Shown piece after piece: positions 43,533-52,576 of a stretch of DNA of 64,000 nt (its first letter is position 1; every line of letters begins with the position of its first letter). The stretch is taken from the NCBI RefSeq assembly GCF_020379485.1, contig NC_063448.1, positions 7,959,726 through 8,023,725 on the forward strand. Reading direction: 5' to 3'. Under the pieces are notes generated by a model. That model did not search any database. It saw nothing but the letters and a program-made list of their open reading frames with translations, and had not been told where the DNA came from. The translations under genes and the position numbers were made by a program. Source of the stretch: Brassica napus. Lineage: Eukaryota > Streptophyta > Magnoliopsida > Brassicales > Brassicaceae.

Positions 43533-45828
43533 TCAAACCAAGCAAGCTCTGAAACCCATCTCTAACTCCTCCCGGTTCAAATTCTTGCCGATGAAAACGA
43601 TCTTGTTGGTTCTTGTCTCATCTTTTTGCCATAACCGGTCCGGTGATCCTTCAAATATTTCATGGACTCCCTGTCCCGACCATCAAAAACCCACAGACGT
43701 CAGACAGAATTCTACATCAAAAAGTATCCAACAGTCTAAATAATGAAAAAGAGGAGTCACCTGAAACACGAATCTCTCCTCCATGTCTTGGACGGAGAGG
43801 ATACCTTTCATTCTGTAGATATCCTCACTACGTTGGTACAACAGAGCTCCAAGCCACATGTTAGCCTGATCCATTCTCAAAAACTGAGGTTAGATGATTC
43901 AGGTAATAAAACGTTTTATAATGTTGCGCATTATTGGGTTATATACCTTCTCGAGGTCTAAGTCTCCTTCGCAAACTAAACTGACTGAAGAAACACCAGG
44001 GTCATGCGTATGATCATGAGAATCGTGATGCCCTGGGGAATCAGAAACAAGCTAATCAGTGCGTGTAGGCTATCAGTATTAGGTAATACGGCCTTTCTTT
44101 AATAGCAATATAAGCATACCGTGTTCATGATCATGCTCCTTGTGGTGATCATGGCAGTCATGACTATGGTCATGGTCATGGTGATGATCATCGTGATCTT
44201 CCTTCTCTTCTTCATTCACAGAGTTCTCAATTCTGGAAAGACAAACCGATTAGCCACCACCAGCAATAAACCAAAGTAACGAAACCAGCCCCCAGGACTT
44301 CCACAGCAATTAAATCGTAACAAAATGACGTAAAAAAGACCCTGTACCTTTCTAGATCGAAACCTCCAATTCCAAGAACATAATCCAAGTCAACCTTCCC
44401 ATACTTTGTTCGCTTCATGTGAGCCATGCTATTTATGGTCTGAAAATAACACACCGCATAAACAACCTTTAACGCAGAACAAATATAATAAACAGATGTT
44501 CACAGAGGAAAAAAAAAGTCCAAAAGAAGTATAACCTACCTTTATCCGCTGCATCACTGAATCTAGTTCTTGCTCACCAACAATATCAGTCTACAAAAAA
44601 AAAAAATACAAATATTTTTCAGCTTGTATGATAGATATGCCAAGGAAGAACAATACATATGAGACCATGAAGAAGTTTCTACTACAAGCATCCACTGCAC
44701 GTTTCAAAATACAATCTTTCTATGGTGATGGTTAATCATGAAAATCTGGCCGAAACAAAAAAAAAGAACCTCGCCATACCTTGTTAACTATGATACGATC
44801 AGCGTAAGCAATTTGTTCAACCGCCTCATTGACAAAGCCTTCGGGTTTAACCTCATCTAGATGCAAACGAGCATGTTTAGCATCAACCAGAGTAACAACC
44901 CCGTCAAGTTTGACATCGTTGAAGATATCATCCTCAGCATAGAATGTCTGAATAATCGGGGCTGGATTCGCCAATCCTTAAAAGAAGAAAATACATAATC
45001 AATATAACTATTACTCACTTGCAGAATGTTACTAGGTTCCTAAAAAAAAAGTAACCGGACCTGTTGTCTCAATGACAATATGGTCAAACCTTCCTTTCTT
45101 CTTGCTGACCAATTCAGAAATCATCCTGACAAGATCGCCCCTGACTGTACAACAGAGACATCCATTGTTAAGCAATATTATATCCTCAGCTCCAGCAGTT
45201 TTAGCTGCCACAAGGGATCCATCAATGTCGACTTCACCAAACTGTGAGAATTCACCACAATGTTAGTAGCACGAATTAGAAACCACCAGCTCAAAAAAAA
45301 AAAAAAAAAAAGACATCTCTATTCAACTCCTCAGGCACAGAGAGACTAACACAATACCTCGTTCTCTATCACAGCTATACGCTTCCCATGATCTCCAGTC
45401 AATATATGGTTTAGCAATGTCGTCTGCTCAGAAACAAAACTCCCATGAAAACCGATTACAGACGTAGAAGCACCTTTAGATTTAGAAAATCGAAAAACAA
45501 AGAAGCCTCTCACCTTACCAGAGCCGAGGAAGCCAGTGATAATAGTGGCGGGAATCCGATTGTCAGGGGTAAGCTCAGTGGGAACATCGAAGGGGTCTTC
45601 GGTCTCCACAACAGCCAGCGAGGTAGCAGAGGCCGAGAATGGTTTCCGACGGTTGTCAGAGTAAACCGTGGAGGAGGAGGGATAGAACGGCGACGTTTTC
45701 CTTCTGACGGAGACTGTGGCTCTACTGCGAGTAGCAGAGGCGAACCGATGGTTCGACGCCGTACCGGCACGGGGAGAGGTGAAAGCGAGAAAAGTGGTGG
45801 ATGTGTCGAGTCTAAGCAGCGTCGCCAT
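43533..45828 (-). CDS. Plastid CobW/COG0523-family GTPase (At1g15730-like)
   Basis: Ten exons on the minus strand: 45514-45828, 45358-45423, 45061-45241, 44780-44976, 44540-44590, 44348-44439, 44120-44232, 43947-44032, 43761-43865, 43533-43670. They join to 447 residues, as in Arabidopsis At1g15730 (about 448). Residues 1-70 are Ser/Thr/Arg-rich with few acids, a chloroplast transit peptide. The Walker A motif GFLGSGKTTLL (about 98-108) spans the first intron. The metal motif CLCC, the ETTG switch and the NKTD guanine motif follow. A His-rich segment (His-Asp repeats, exon 44120-44232) precedes the CobW C-terminal domain. Family members are GTPases that deliver metals, and the plastid branch is related to PTAC17 (from memory). 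The upstream neighbour is the divergent LRR gene. Confidence 0.93.
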
Positions 45829-46916
45829 TGTCGTTAGGGTTTAAGGTATCGCGCCTGAAGGGTTATAGATTAGATATTTGCTTTGTATGCTCTTCGAACC
45901 CTTTGAAACGTTTTTTTTTTGTTTTGGTTGGATCCAACGGTCCAGATTGACACGGGTTTTCCCCACGTTAATTAAATATTATTCTTGAGATTTAAGTATT
46001 GTAAAGTATGTAATCAATCCCTTTCGAGTCTATGGTTTCCCAGACAACTGAATGGTAATTTCCTCTTTGATAAGCTTTTACAATATCTAAGATGATGTTG
46101 TTAATTTAAAGTTGCAACGCTTCGTTGTAAGTATGCAGTATCACTAACCAAACTCCACCAAAGTATAGTCCACATAACACACACTAGTCTTCTAGATAAA
46201 TGCTAGCCAGCCTAGCCTGCAAGTGTTGTGTAGCTTAGAACGTACGTGATCTTTGATTAGTGCTCTTGTTTTCTTTTTTTTAACCCACTTAAATTTATTA
46301 ATTATAATGTGATACAGATACATATGAAAATAAAAAGTAACAGATAGTATAAAAACTTAATAAAAGACAACAATAGATCAAATGAAATAATTGGAGATAT
46401 ATTTTTCTTTCAGAGATCTTCTTTATTAATAGAGTATATTATTAACTCTACTAACTTTCTTGCAAGCTTTAAATCTTCATCGCATCATTAACATCAATTT
46501 CTCTTGTTATAAAAAGGAAACCTACTCAAATAATATTCCTATACATAAAGTAATTAAATCTCAATTGTGTTGACAAAATATATTAATCAGAATAGTTCCT
46601 TGCGTGCATCAAAACCTGATACAAAGCCTAAAGAAGAAGCATAGTCATTAATCTAGTTATATGACAAATGTAAACAACTCCATGACGATAATTTCTGATT
46701 TCAGTTTTGAGAATTAGTCTTGTTATCAAATTGTATAATTGTATTGATATCAGTAGAACCGTGCAAGATAAGCTGACTGAATTATTTACGTTGATCCAAA
46801 TTTAATTTAAAATTCAAAAGCTGATACTAGTACGAATTTGTAGTTAGGAGTTTATTGATTAATTTTTGGTGCTGATTGTTAATTAATTAATTTAGATAGG
46901 TTTTGTTTGCTGAAAA
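45829..46916. other. CobW upstream region, no other gene seen
   Basis: A leader with the CobW promoter is followed by AT-rich DNA up to the first copy of the retroposon target duplication (46917-46928). It is half of an ancestral divergent promoter region. Confidence 0.5.
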
Positions 46917-47186
46917 CAAGCAAGCTCTGAAGCTGCAGAGTGAGATCTAAGATTGAGTCCGGCGAGCGGCCGGCTCGTGAGCGTGCGTGCCGTCGCCGGA
47001 GCCTCTCGAACTACCGTAAAAGATATTGGTCCTTCGCTTTTTTTTTTGTTTCCTCTGATTTCCGCCTTGCCTGAGCTCTGGTTCAGGTCCCATCTGTGGC
47101 GGATCTGCTTATGGAGTAAAGGTGTGGTCGTGTGGAGGTTTGGCGTGGTGAAGCTAGTCGTCTTGTCAGTTGATGTTTCGTTTCCG

Positions 47187-47325
47187 GGAGGTGGAGACTC
47201 CTACAGCTCCGTCGCCGCCGGTCCTTGTCTCAGGGAAGTGGAGACTTCTTCAGCTCTGCCGTCGTCGGTTTTGTCTCTGGAAGGTGAAGACTCTCTCAGT
47301 CTTGCGTCGCCGGCTTTAGGTGTTT
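47187..47325 (+). repeat. 46-bp tandem repeat, three units
   Basis: Units start at about 47187, 47233 and 47279 with GG(G/A)A(G)GTGGAGACT, followed by CAGCTC(C/T) and CCGTCG(C/T)C. It lies in the 5' part of the retroposon, where plant LINE leaders often carry repeats that could act in transcription. Confidence 0.65.
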
Positions 47326-47718
47326 CAGTTCGTTGGATCGGTTTTGGATCCCGCTTGTGACTCGTGTGTGGTTCCCAGTTCGTGGTTCCAAATGGTTCAC
47401 GGCTTTGTTCAGTCGGATGAGATTTCGATTGGATCGATGAAGCTCTCCGAAGTGAAGACAAAGCGTTGAAGAGAAGAGTTGGTTTCGATGGAGGCTCTCC
47501 GATATTCTGAGTTCGAGGTTTACAGTGGTTTTAGCTCCGACGACGTCTCGAGGCGGTGACGGTCAAGTTGAGACGGAAGAGACGCGTGTCGTCCTGACGG
47601 TGTTGATCCTTACACGTGTTCGGCCTCCTTGACGCATAGGCCTACCGAAATCGTCTAGTTTCTTTTGTTTTGGACCGCATGCCCATTTAACTTATCTTAT
47701 GTGGTCCGTAGGGTTTTG

Positions 47719-48654
47719 TGATGTGCCGTGGGGTAGCGCACCGGGCAAAACAGGCATGCATGGCTTGATCATGGAAAGCAGTAAAGATATATGTTCATTG
47801 TTTGACTCATATCTTCCAAACCACGAGGCTTCTACGCATGAAATCACTTGGAGAATGTTCTCAACTCAATTATGGAGCTCCTTGAAGAAGAATCAGATCA
47901 AACAGAGTTCATATGTGATAGTTATGCTATTTACAAATCAGGTGATCTTCAGTTCTCGCGAATTCAGACCACCCGAGAAGCTCGAAATGGCTAACCTTCT
48001 TTCTGATGAACCAACGGTCAATTCAATCATGACAAAGGTTATTATTCATGTTCTGAATGTTCAAGAAAGCACTGGGCTTGATGGTTTTTAAAAAGATTCA
48101 AAAACGAACTTGTTTGGGCCAAATGGAGAAACCGATAAATATTGGCTAAGGGAAAAGATGGATTTCGACCAGGCCTCAAAGAGACATGTCTTGGCCCATA
48201 TCAGGAGTATATTCTTCACCTTTCAAAGTCCTGGTCGTGGCTATATGAAGGGGTAGTCCAAGTTTCAGTCAAAGACTTTATTTAGTCAAGTCTTTGTTTC
48301 TATTTCCAATGTCTTGTTTTTAGCACATTTTTCTTTGGATCTCTACAACTTGTAATCCTATAAATAAGGCCTTAGAGCCACGAAATAAAACAGATTGTTT
48401 TTCCCTTTTTATGAGTTTCTCTCATTGTTCTTTGTTTAGAACACTTATTAGTTTCTTGGTGAGGTTATCTCCAAGTCTCGATCCTTCTTTTGTTGGACCG
48501 GTGCGTCACATCTGGCAACGATCGAAGTCTGGTAGTATCTTTGGGCTATTCCGCAACCCTTAGTGTCACCCCTCGATCCATCAGTTCTCAATCCTCTCGG
48601 ATCTGAGTTCATATCAACCTTACCGAAAGAGTGATCCTTATTTAGGTTCTATCA
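47719..48654 (+). repeat. 5' LTR of the compact element
   Basis: 936 bp with TG...CA ends. A TATA-like CCTATAAATAAGG lies at about 48357-48369, followed by AATAAAA near 48384, placing transcription start and polyadenylation signals late in the LTR. It includes a truncated copy of the LTR ORF. Confidence 0.88.
47756..48091 (+). pseudogene. LTR-borne ORF, 5' copy, truncated
   Basis: The same reading frame as at 50904-51395 starts at MHGLIMESSKD, but it ends after 111 codons. A CAA codon in the 3' LTR copy is TAA here (a C-to-T change). It is listed separately because the pair shows that the frame is open in only one LTR. Confidence 0.6.
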
Positions 48655-48656
48655 AG

Positions 48657-48670
48657 TGGTATCAGAGCCA
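48657..48670 (+). promoter_or_regulatory. Primer-binding site of the compact element
   Basis: TGGTATCAGAGCCA begins two bases after the 5' LTR and is complementary to the 3' end of initiator tRNA-Met, as in many plant LTR elements. Confidence 0.88.
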
Positions 48671-49136
48671 CCCTTCCGGTAACTCTATTATCATTCCATC
48701 TTTTCATCTCTCCATCTTCTTCAAACACTTCCTCTTCTACCTTTCTTGAATCCGGGCCCCTCATTACCATCCATTTATAAAAAAAAAAAAGATTTACGAT
48801 TTGATTCAAAAAAAAAAAAAAAAAAAGAAAAAGTTCAAAGTTTGTTTTGTGGATTGGTGGTGGAAGAGAAAGTCTGCTGGCTGAGGAGAAATCCAGCCTT
48901 TGAGATGGTTAAAATGGATTTCAAAAATCAAAAATCTCTTATCTATCTATCTTGAGAAAAACCCTTTGTTTGCTTTGGATCTACCCATTGGGATTCTTGA
49001 TTTGTTCTCTTAGAACCTTGAGAAGAAACTTGAGTGATTCCATAAAATCTGAGAGAAACACTTGAGTGGGTGAGATTAAACACTTGAGAGAGTGTGAGAA
49101 TTTTTATCTAACTTTTTTGTTGTGAATTTTCAGGTT

Positions 49137-50711
49137 ATGATGTTTGGTCTCCAAAGGAAAAGTAACAAGGAGAAGCACCCACGACTTTCTGTCTCTCAAA
49201 CCGCCTTTAAATATGCTTTGAATACTTTTGATGAGTATGTTGATGTGCAGGAAAAACCAAACCGGTGGAGCAAAAAACATGTCAATACCTCCAAAGATGT
49301 GGCTGATCCAAAAAGGAAACATTTTCAGTTTGATGTCCAACAATTTTGTGATAACTTTGTGAAGGGTGTGGACAAAGCCCTCAAGGACGTCAGCAAGAGC
49401 CAAAAGAAGAGCACATCCACACGTGCCCCAGTAGCTGAGCCATCAATTTTCATCAGTGAAAAATCCAAAGGTAAATCTGAAAACAACCTTGAAGATCTAA
49501 AAGATTTTTCAGATTCTTTACCAATTTTTGATAAGTATGATGAAGAGCTAATGGAAAGTTGGATCACTTGTGAGGATGAATGTGATCTTCCTTCTCCAAA
49601 ACCTGATCTTATGTTTGATATTGATAATGAAGAGACTAATGGACTAACCTGTTTTGAACCGGAGCATCCGAGTAGTCTTGTTCTAGTTTCACAGGTTTTT
49701 GAGGAAGAACCATTGAACTACCAACATCAAGGACCACGTCTTGAGACTAGGAGACCCTTGGACAATGATCTTAGTCCCATCTTTGATGAAGAAGACGAGC
49801 TTGATCCAATCTTTGATGAGGAAGCACCAAGCACATCATCCATCATCATAGAGAAACATCTTTGCTTTGATCCAGGCACAACTTCTACGCCTTTGCCTAA
49901 AAAGCACTGTGAGAAACTTTATTTACTTAATTCTCTGCCTGAAATGTTTGTTAAGATCAGTTCTCCTGTTGTAAATCGTTTTGGTTTTGACAAAGTTAAA
50001 GAATTTTGTGTTTCAAATTCTGTTTTTGATAACATGATTCATTCTTCTGAGAAATTTGAACTTGACGGAATTCTTGATCAAAAACGTTTTCAAAATGGCA
50101 ATGACATCCATTTTGGATTTGTTTTGAGTCTTGATCAGTTTTTGAAACATAGCAAAAGTTTTGATCATCTTGAAAAGTCATTTGAGCTTGATTTACAACA
50201 GTCTGATTTTTGTGCTAGAAAATCGTTTGATTCATCTGTCTTCAAAGAAAATGACTTTAATCTGAGCCCTTATAGACATGAACTGATCACTGGTAATTTA
50301 TTTGCATCCACTTGTGCCTTGGACGAATTTTTGGTTAAGAAGTTGCTGAAACAAAAATCACATAGAGCTGAAACCGATTTTATTTTTGATTCTGTTTTGA
50401 AGCTTGATAACTTGTGTGTTGAAACTGATAAACCTTGGCATAATTTGAAACCAATGTTTGAAAATTGTGTTGTCTTGAGCTTTGATGTCATCTTGGTTTA
50501 CAACACATTCTTTGATGATTATCCTAAGAGCTTGGATCATGTTCTTGATGTCCTAAGGATAGAGAAACTCTTTGATTATTTCTCTCGCAGATTTGATGTG
50601 GTTTCCCTAGTTGTTTTGAAAGTACAGGATAAGTATGATCAGTTCCCAAGGAGAGAAAACACTGGTGAACGCCAAAGTTCTTATGTATCAGGGACATGGA
50701 ACTGGAAGTAA
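49137..50711 (+). CDS. Unknown ORF of the compact LTR element
   Basis: The ORF has 524 codons from the first ATG (MMFGLQRKSNKEKHPRL). A splice-acceptor-like TTTTCAG just before the ATG suggests an intron in the leader. Residues 1-110 are basic and rich in Lys/Gln. Residues 110-260 are strongly acidic, with a duplicated motif SPIFDEEDELDPIFDEEAPS. The C-terminal half is rich in Phe, Asp, Lys and Leu (repeated F-D pairs), with no zinc knuckle, no retropepsin motif and no transmembrane segment. I do not recognise the family. The frame stays open in an element only about 2% old, which argues for function, but its age alone could explain that. A diverged Gag-like packaging protein is one possibility (inference). 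Confidence 0.75.
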   Translation: MMFGLQRKSNKEKHPRLSVSQTAFKYALNTFDEYVDVQEKPNRWSKKHVNTSKDVADPKRKHFQFDVQQFCDNFVKGVDKALKDVSKSQKKSTSTRAPVAEPSIFISEKSKGKSENNLEDLKDFSDSLPIFDKYDEELMESWITCEDECDLPSPKPDLMFDIDNEETNGLTCFEPEHPSSLVLVSQVFEEEPLNYQHQGPRLETRRPLDNDLSPIFDEEDELDPIFDEEAPSTSSIIIEKHLCFDPGTTSTPLPKKHCEKLYLLNSLPEMFVKISSPVVNRFGFDKVKEFCVSNSVFDNMIHSSEKFELDGILDQKRFQNGNDIHFGFVLSLDQFLKHSKSFDHLEKSFELDLQQSDFCARKSFDSSVFKENDFNLSPYRHELITGNLFASTCALDEFLVKKLLKQKSHRAETDFIFDSVLKLDNLCVETDKPWHNLKPMFENCVVLSFDVILVYNTFFDDYPKSLDHVLDVLRIEKLFDYFSRRFDVVSLVVLKVQDKYDQFPRRENTGERQSSYVSGTWNWK

Positions 50712-50854
50712 TTGAGGAAAACAAGTCCAAAACTCCAAGGAACTTTCTGTCCATACTTTTCCTTCATTGAATTTTATATGATTTTAAAATTCGTTTTCTC
50801 TTATTCATTTCCTTTTGATAGAGGTGAAATGGATTTGAGGTCAAATCCTTTTCA

Positions 50855-50866
50855 AGAGGGAGGGAA
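50855..50866 (+). promoter_or_regulatory. Polypurine tract of the compact element
   Basis: AGAGGGAGGGAA abuts the TGATGTG start of the 3' LTR, the normal position for plus-strand priming. Confidence 0.8.
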
Positions 50867-51801
50867 TGATGTGCCGTAGGGTAGCGCACCGGGCAAAACA
50901 GGCATGCATGGCTTGATCATGGAAAGTAGTAAAGATATATGTTCATTGTTTGACTCATATCTTCCAAACCACGAGGCTTCTACGCATGAAATCACTTGGA
51001 GAATGTTCTCAACTCAATTACGGAGCTCCTTGAAGAAGAATCAGATCAAACGGAGTTCATATGTGATAGTTATGCTATTTACAAATCAGGTGATCTTCAG
51101 TTCTCGCGAATTCAGACCACCCGAGAAGCTCGAAAGGGCTAACCTTCTTTCTGATGAACCAACGGTCAATTCAATCATGACAAAGGTTATTATTCATGTT
51201 CTAAATGTTCAAGAAAGCATTGGGCTTGATGGTTTTCAAAAAGATTCAAAAACAAGCTTGTTTGGGCCAAATGGAGAAACCGATAAATATTGGCTAAGGG
51301 AAAAGATGGATTTCGACCAGGCCTCAAAGGGACATGTCTTGGCCCATATCAGGAGTATATTCTTCACCTTTCAAAGTCCCGTCGTGGCTATATGAAGGGG
51401 TAGTCCAAGTTTCAGTCAAAGACTTTATTTAGTCAAGTATTTGTTTCTATTTCCAATGTCTTGTTTTTAGCACATTTTTCTTTGGATCTTTACAACTTGT
51501 AATCCTATAAATCAGGCCTTAGAGCCACGAAATAAAACAGATTGTTTTTCCCTTTTTATGAGTTTCTCTCATTGTTCTTTGTTTAGAACACTTCTTAGTT
51601 TCTTGTTGAGGTTATCTCCAAATCTCGATCCTTCTTTTGTTGGACCGGTGCGTCACATCCGGCAACGATCGAAGTCTGGTAGTATCTTTGGGCTATTCCG
51701 CAACCCTTAGTGTCACCCCTCGATCCATCAGTTCTCAATCTTCTCGGATCTGAGTTCATATCAACCTTACCGAAAGAGTGATCTTTATTTAGGTTCTATC
51801 A
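50867..51801 (+). repeat. 3' LTR of the compact element
   Basis: 935 bp, matching 47719-48654 with about 20 differences by eye, most of them transitions. It ends TTCTATCA and is followed by the TTTTG target duplication. Confidence 0.88.
50904..51395 (+). CDS. LTR-borne ORF, 3' copy (unknown protein)
   Basis: The ORF has 163 codons starting MHGLIMESSKDICSLFDSYL and lies wholly inside the 3' LTR. It is mildly amphipathic, with blocks VIVMLFTNQVIFSSREFRPP and KVIIHVLNVQES, and no family that I recognise. The 5' LTR copy is cut by a stop. Translation would need a transcript starting upstream of, or early in, the LTR. It could be chance, but 490 open bases in AT-rich DNA is longer than expected. 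Confidence 0.35.
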   Translation: MHGLIMESSKDICSLFDSYLPNHEASTHEITWRMFSTQLRSSLKKNQIKRSSYVIVMLFTNQVIFSSREFRPPEKLERANLLSDEPTVNSIMTKVIIHVLNVQESIGLDGFQKDSKTSLFGPNGETDKYWLREKMDFDQASKGHVLAHIRSIFFTFQSPVVAI

Positions 51802-51912
51802 TTTTGGGTTTTCTGATGTTTGTTTTGTTGGGTTTCGGCCTTGTAGTTAGGTTTGATCCCGTTTTATTAATATTAAAAATTTGGCGGAAGGAAAAAAAGC
51901 CAAGCAAGCTCT

Positions 51913-52576
51913 CCTCGTCAACAGAAAATAAAATAAATAAATAAGCTGAAATTTCCAAGTCTAGTGGGACCCCCAGCCTTCTTTATTCTTCCATCTTATC
52001 CTCAAAACGCAATTGATTGTCCCAAACCTAACTCCGTACCACCTCAGAGGTGATTCACCTTACACGTGTCATGCGATGGAAGGTTCTAAACCAGGTTCGG
52101 CTGACGGCCACTTTGCACATTTCTACACTCCTCTCTCTTTCTTCCTCCTCTCACCGTCTCGTCAATATCACCACAACAAAACGTTTGATCAAAAGAGAAA
52201 GCACTGTTAAACCCTCACAAAACTTCTTCGTCAAACACACAAAATAATCTGCGATCGATCTCCGCCATGATTAGGTAAAACCGAGATCAACCTTACCAGA
52301 ACAAACTGTTTTTATTGTGAACAGTTTCTCTATACTGCTTCCCCTTTACTGTCTTTGGTTATTAAGCTTACTAAAAGTCTTTTACTTCGATGTGATCGTG
52401 TCTGAACTATGTATACTTTATGTTTCTGGGTTTTAATTAGACCCTTTCCTTGTAGTGTATGCATGATTCACACTTATCTTATCTGTTAGATCATTGTTTG
52501 TGTTTGTTTCTGTCTTGATATTTTTTAATCTAATTTTTTGCATACTCTGTTTCAGTTTATAAAGAAGGTTGATGAT
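51913..52576 (+). promoter_or_regulatory. Promoter and 5' leader of the LRR gene, with an intron-spanning upstream ORF
   Basis: The leader has an intron from 52275 (GTAAAA) to 52555 (TTTCAG). Before it lies ATG ATT AG. Splicing joins this to T TTA TAA, giving a five-codon upstream ORF (Met-Ile-Ser-Leu-stop) whose stop at 52562 is 14 bases before the main ATG at 52577. Such a uORF could damp translation of the LRR protein. The distal promoter was pushed away from CobW by the retroposon. Confidence 0.5.

Larger units (their letters stand above)
47719..51801 (+). mobile_element. Compact LTR retrotransposon with one ORF of unknown function
   Basis: Its LTRs of 936 and 935 bp begin TGATGTGCCG and end GGTTCTATCA. 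The 5-bp target duplication TTTTG (47714-47718 and 51802-51806) is exact. A primer-binding site complementary to initiator tRNA-Met follows the 5' LTR, and a purine tract precedes the 3' LTR. The 2.2 kb interior holds a single 524-codon ORF and no recognisable Gag, protease, integrase, reverse transcriptase or RNase H. The LTRs differ at roughly 20 positions by eye (about 2%), so the insertion is young. It interrupts the LINE-derived retroposon. It needs enzymes from elsewhere. Confidence 0.92.
46929..51900 (+). mobile_element. Non-autonomous LINE-derived retroposon, split by an LTR element
   Basis: A 12-bp target duplication CAAGCAAGCTCT (46917-46928 and 51901-51912) brackets a unit whose own DNA is 46929-47718 plus 51807-51900, about 880 bp. 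The 3' end (TTTGGCGGAAGG then seven A) is like plant LINE tails. The 5' part is GC-rich with a 46-bp repeat. There is no ORF1 or ORF2, so it is an internally deleted LINE relying on another element's enzymes. One open frame (46953-47360, no ATG start) has no recognised domain. Confidence 0.75.

Noticed and set aside
43538..46932. The 15-base word CAAGCAAGCTCTGAA occurs both in the CobW last exon and at the retroposon target site, hinting at a linked duplication.
   Set aside because: A few chance 15-base matches are expected in 64 kb, and the flanking sequences share nothing more.
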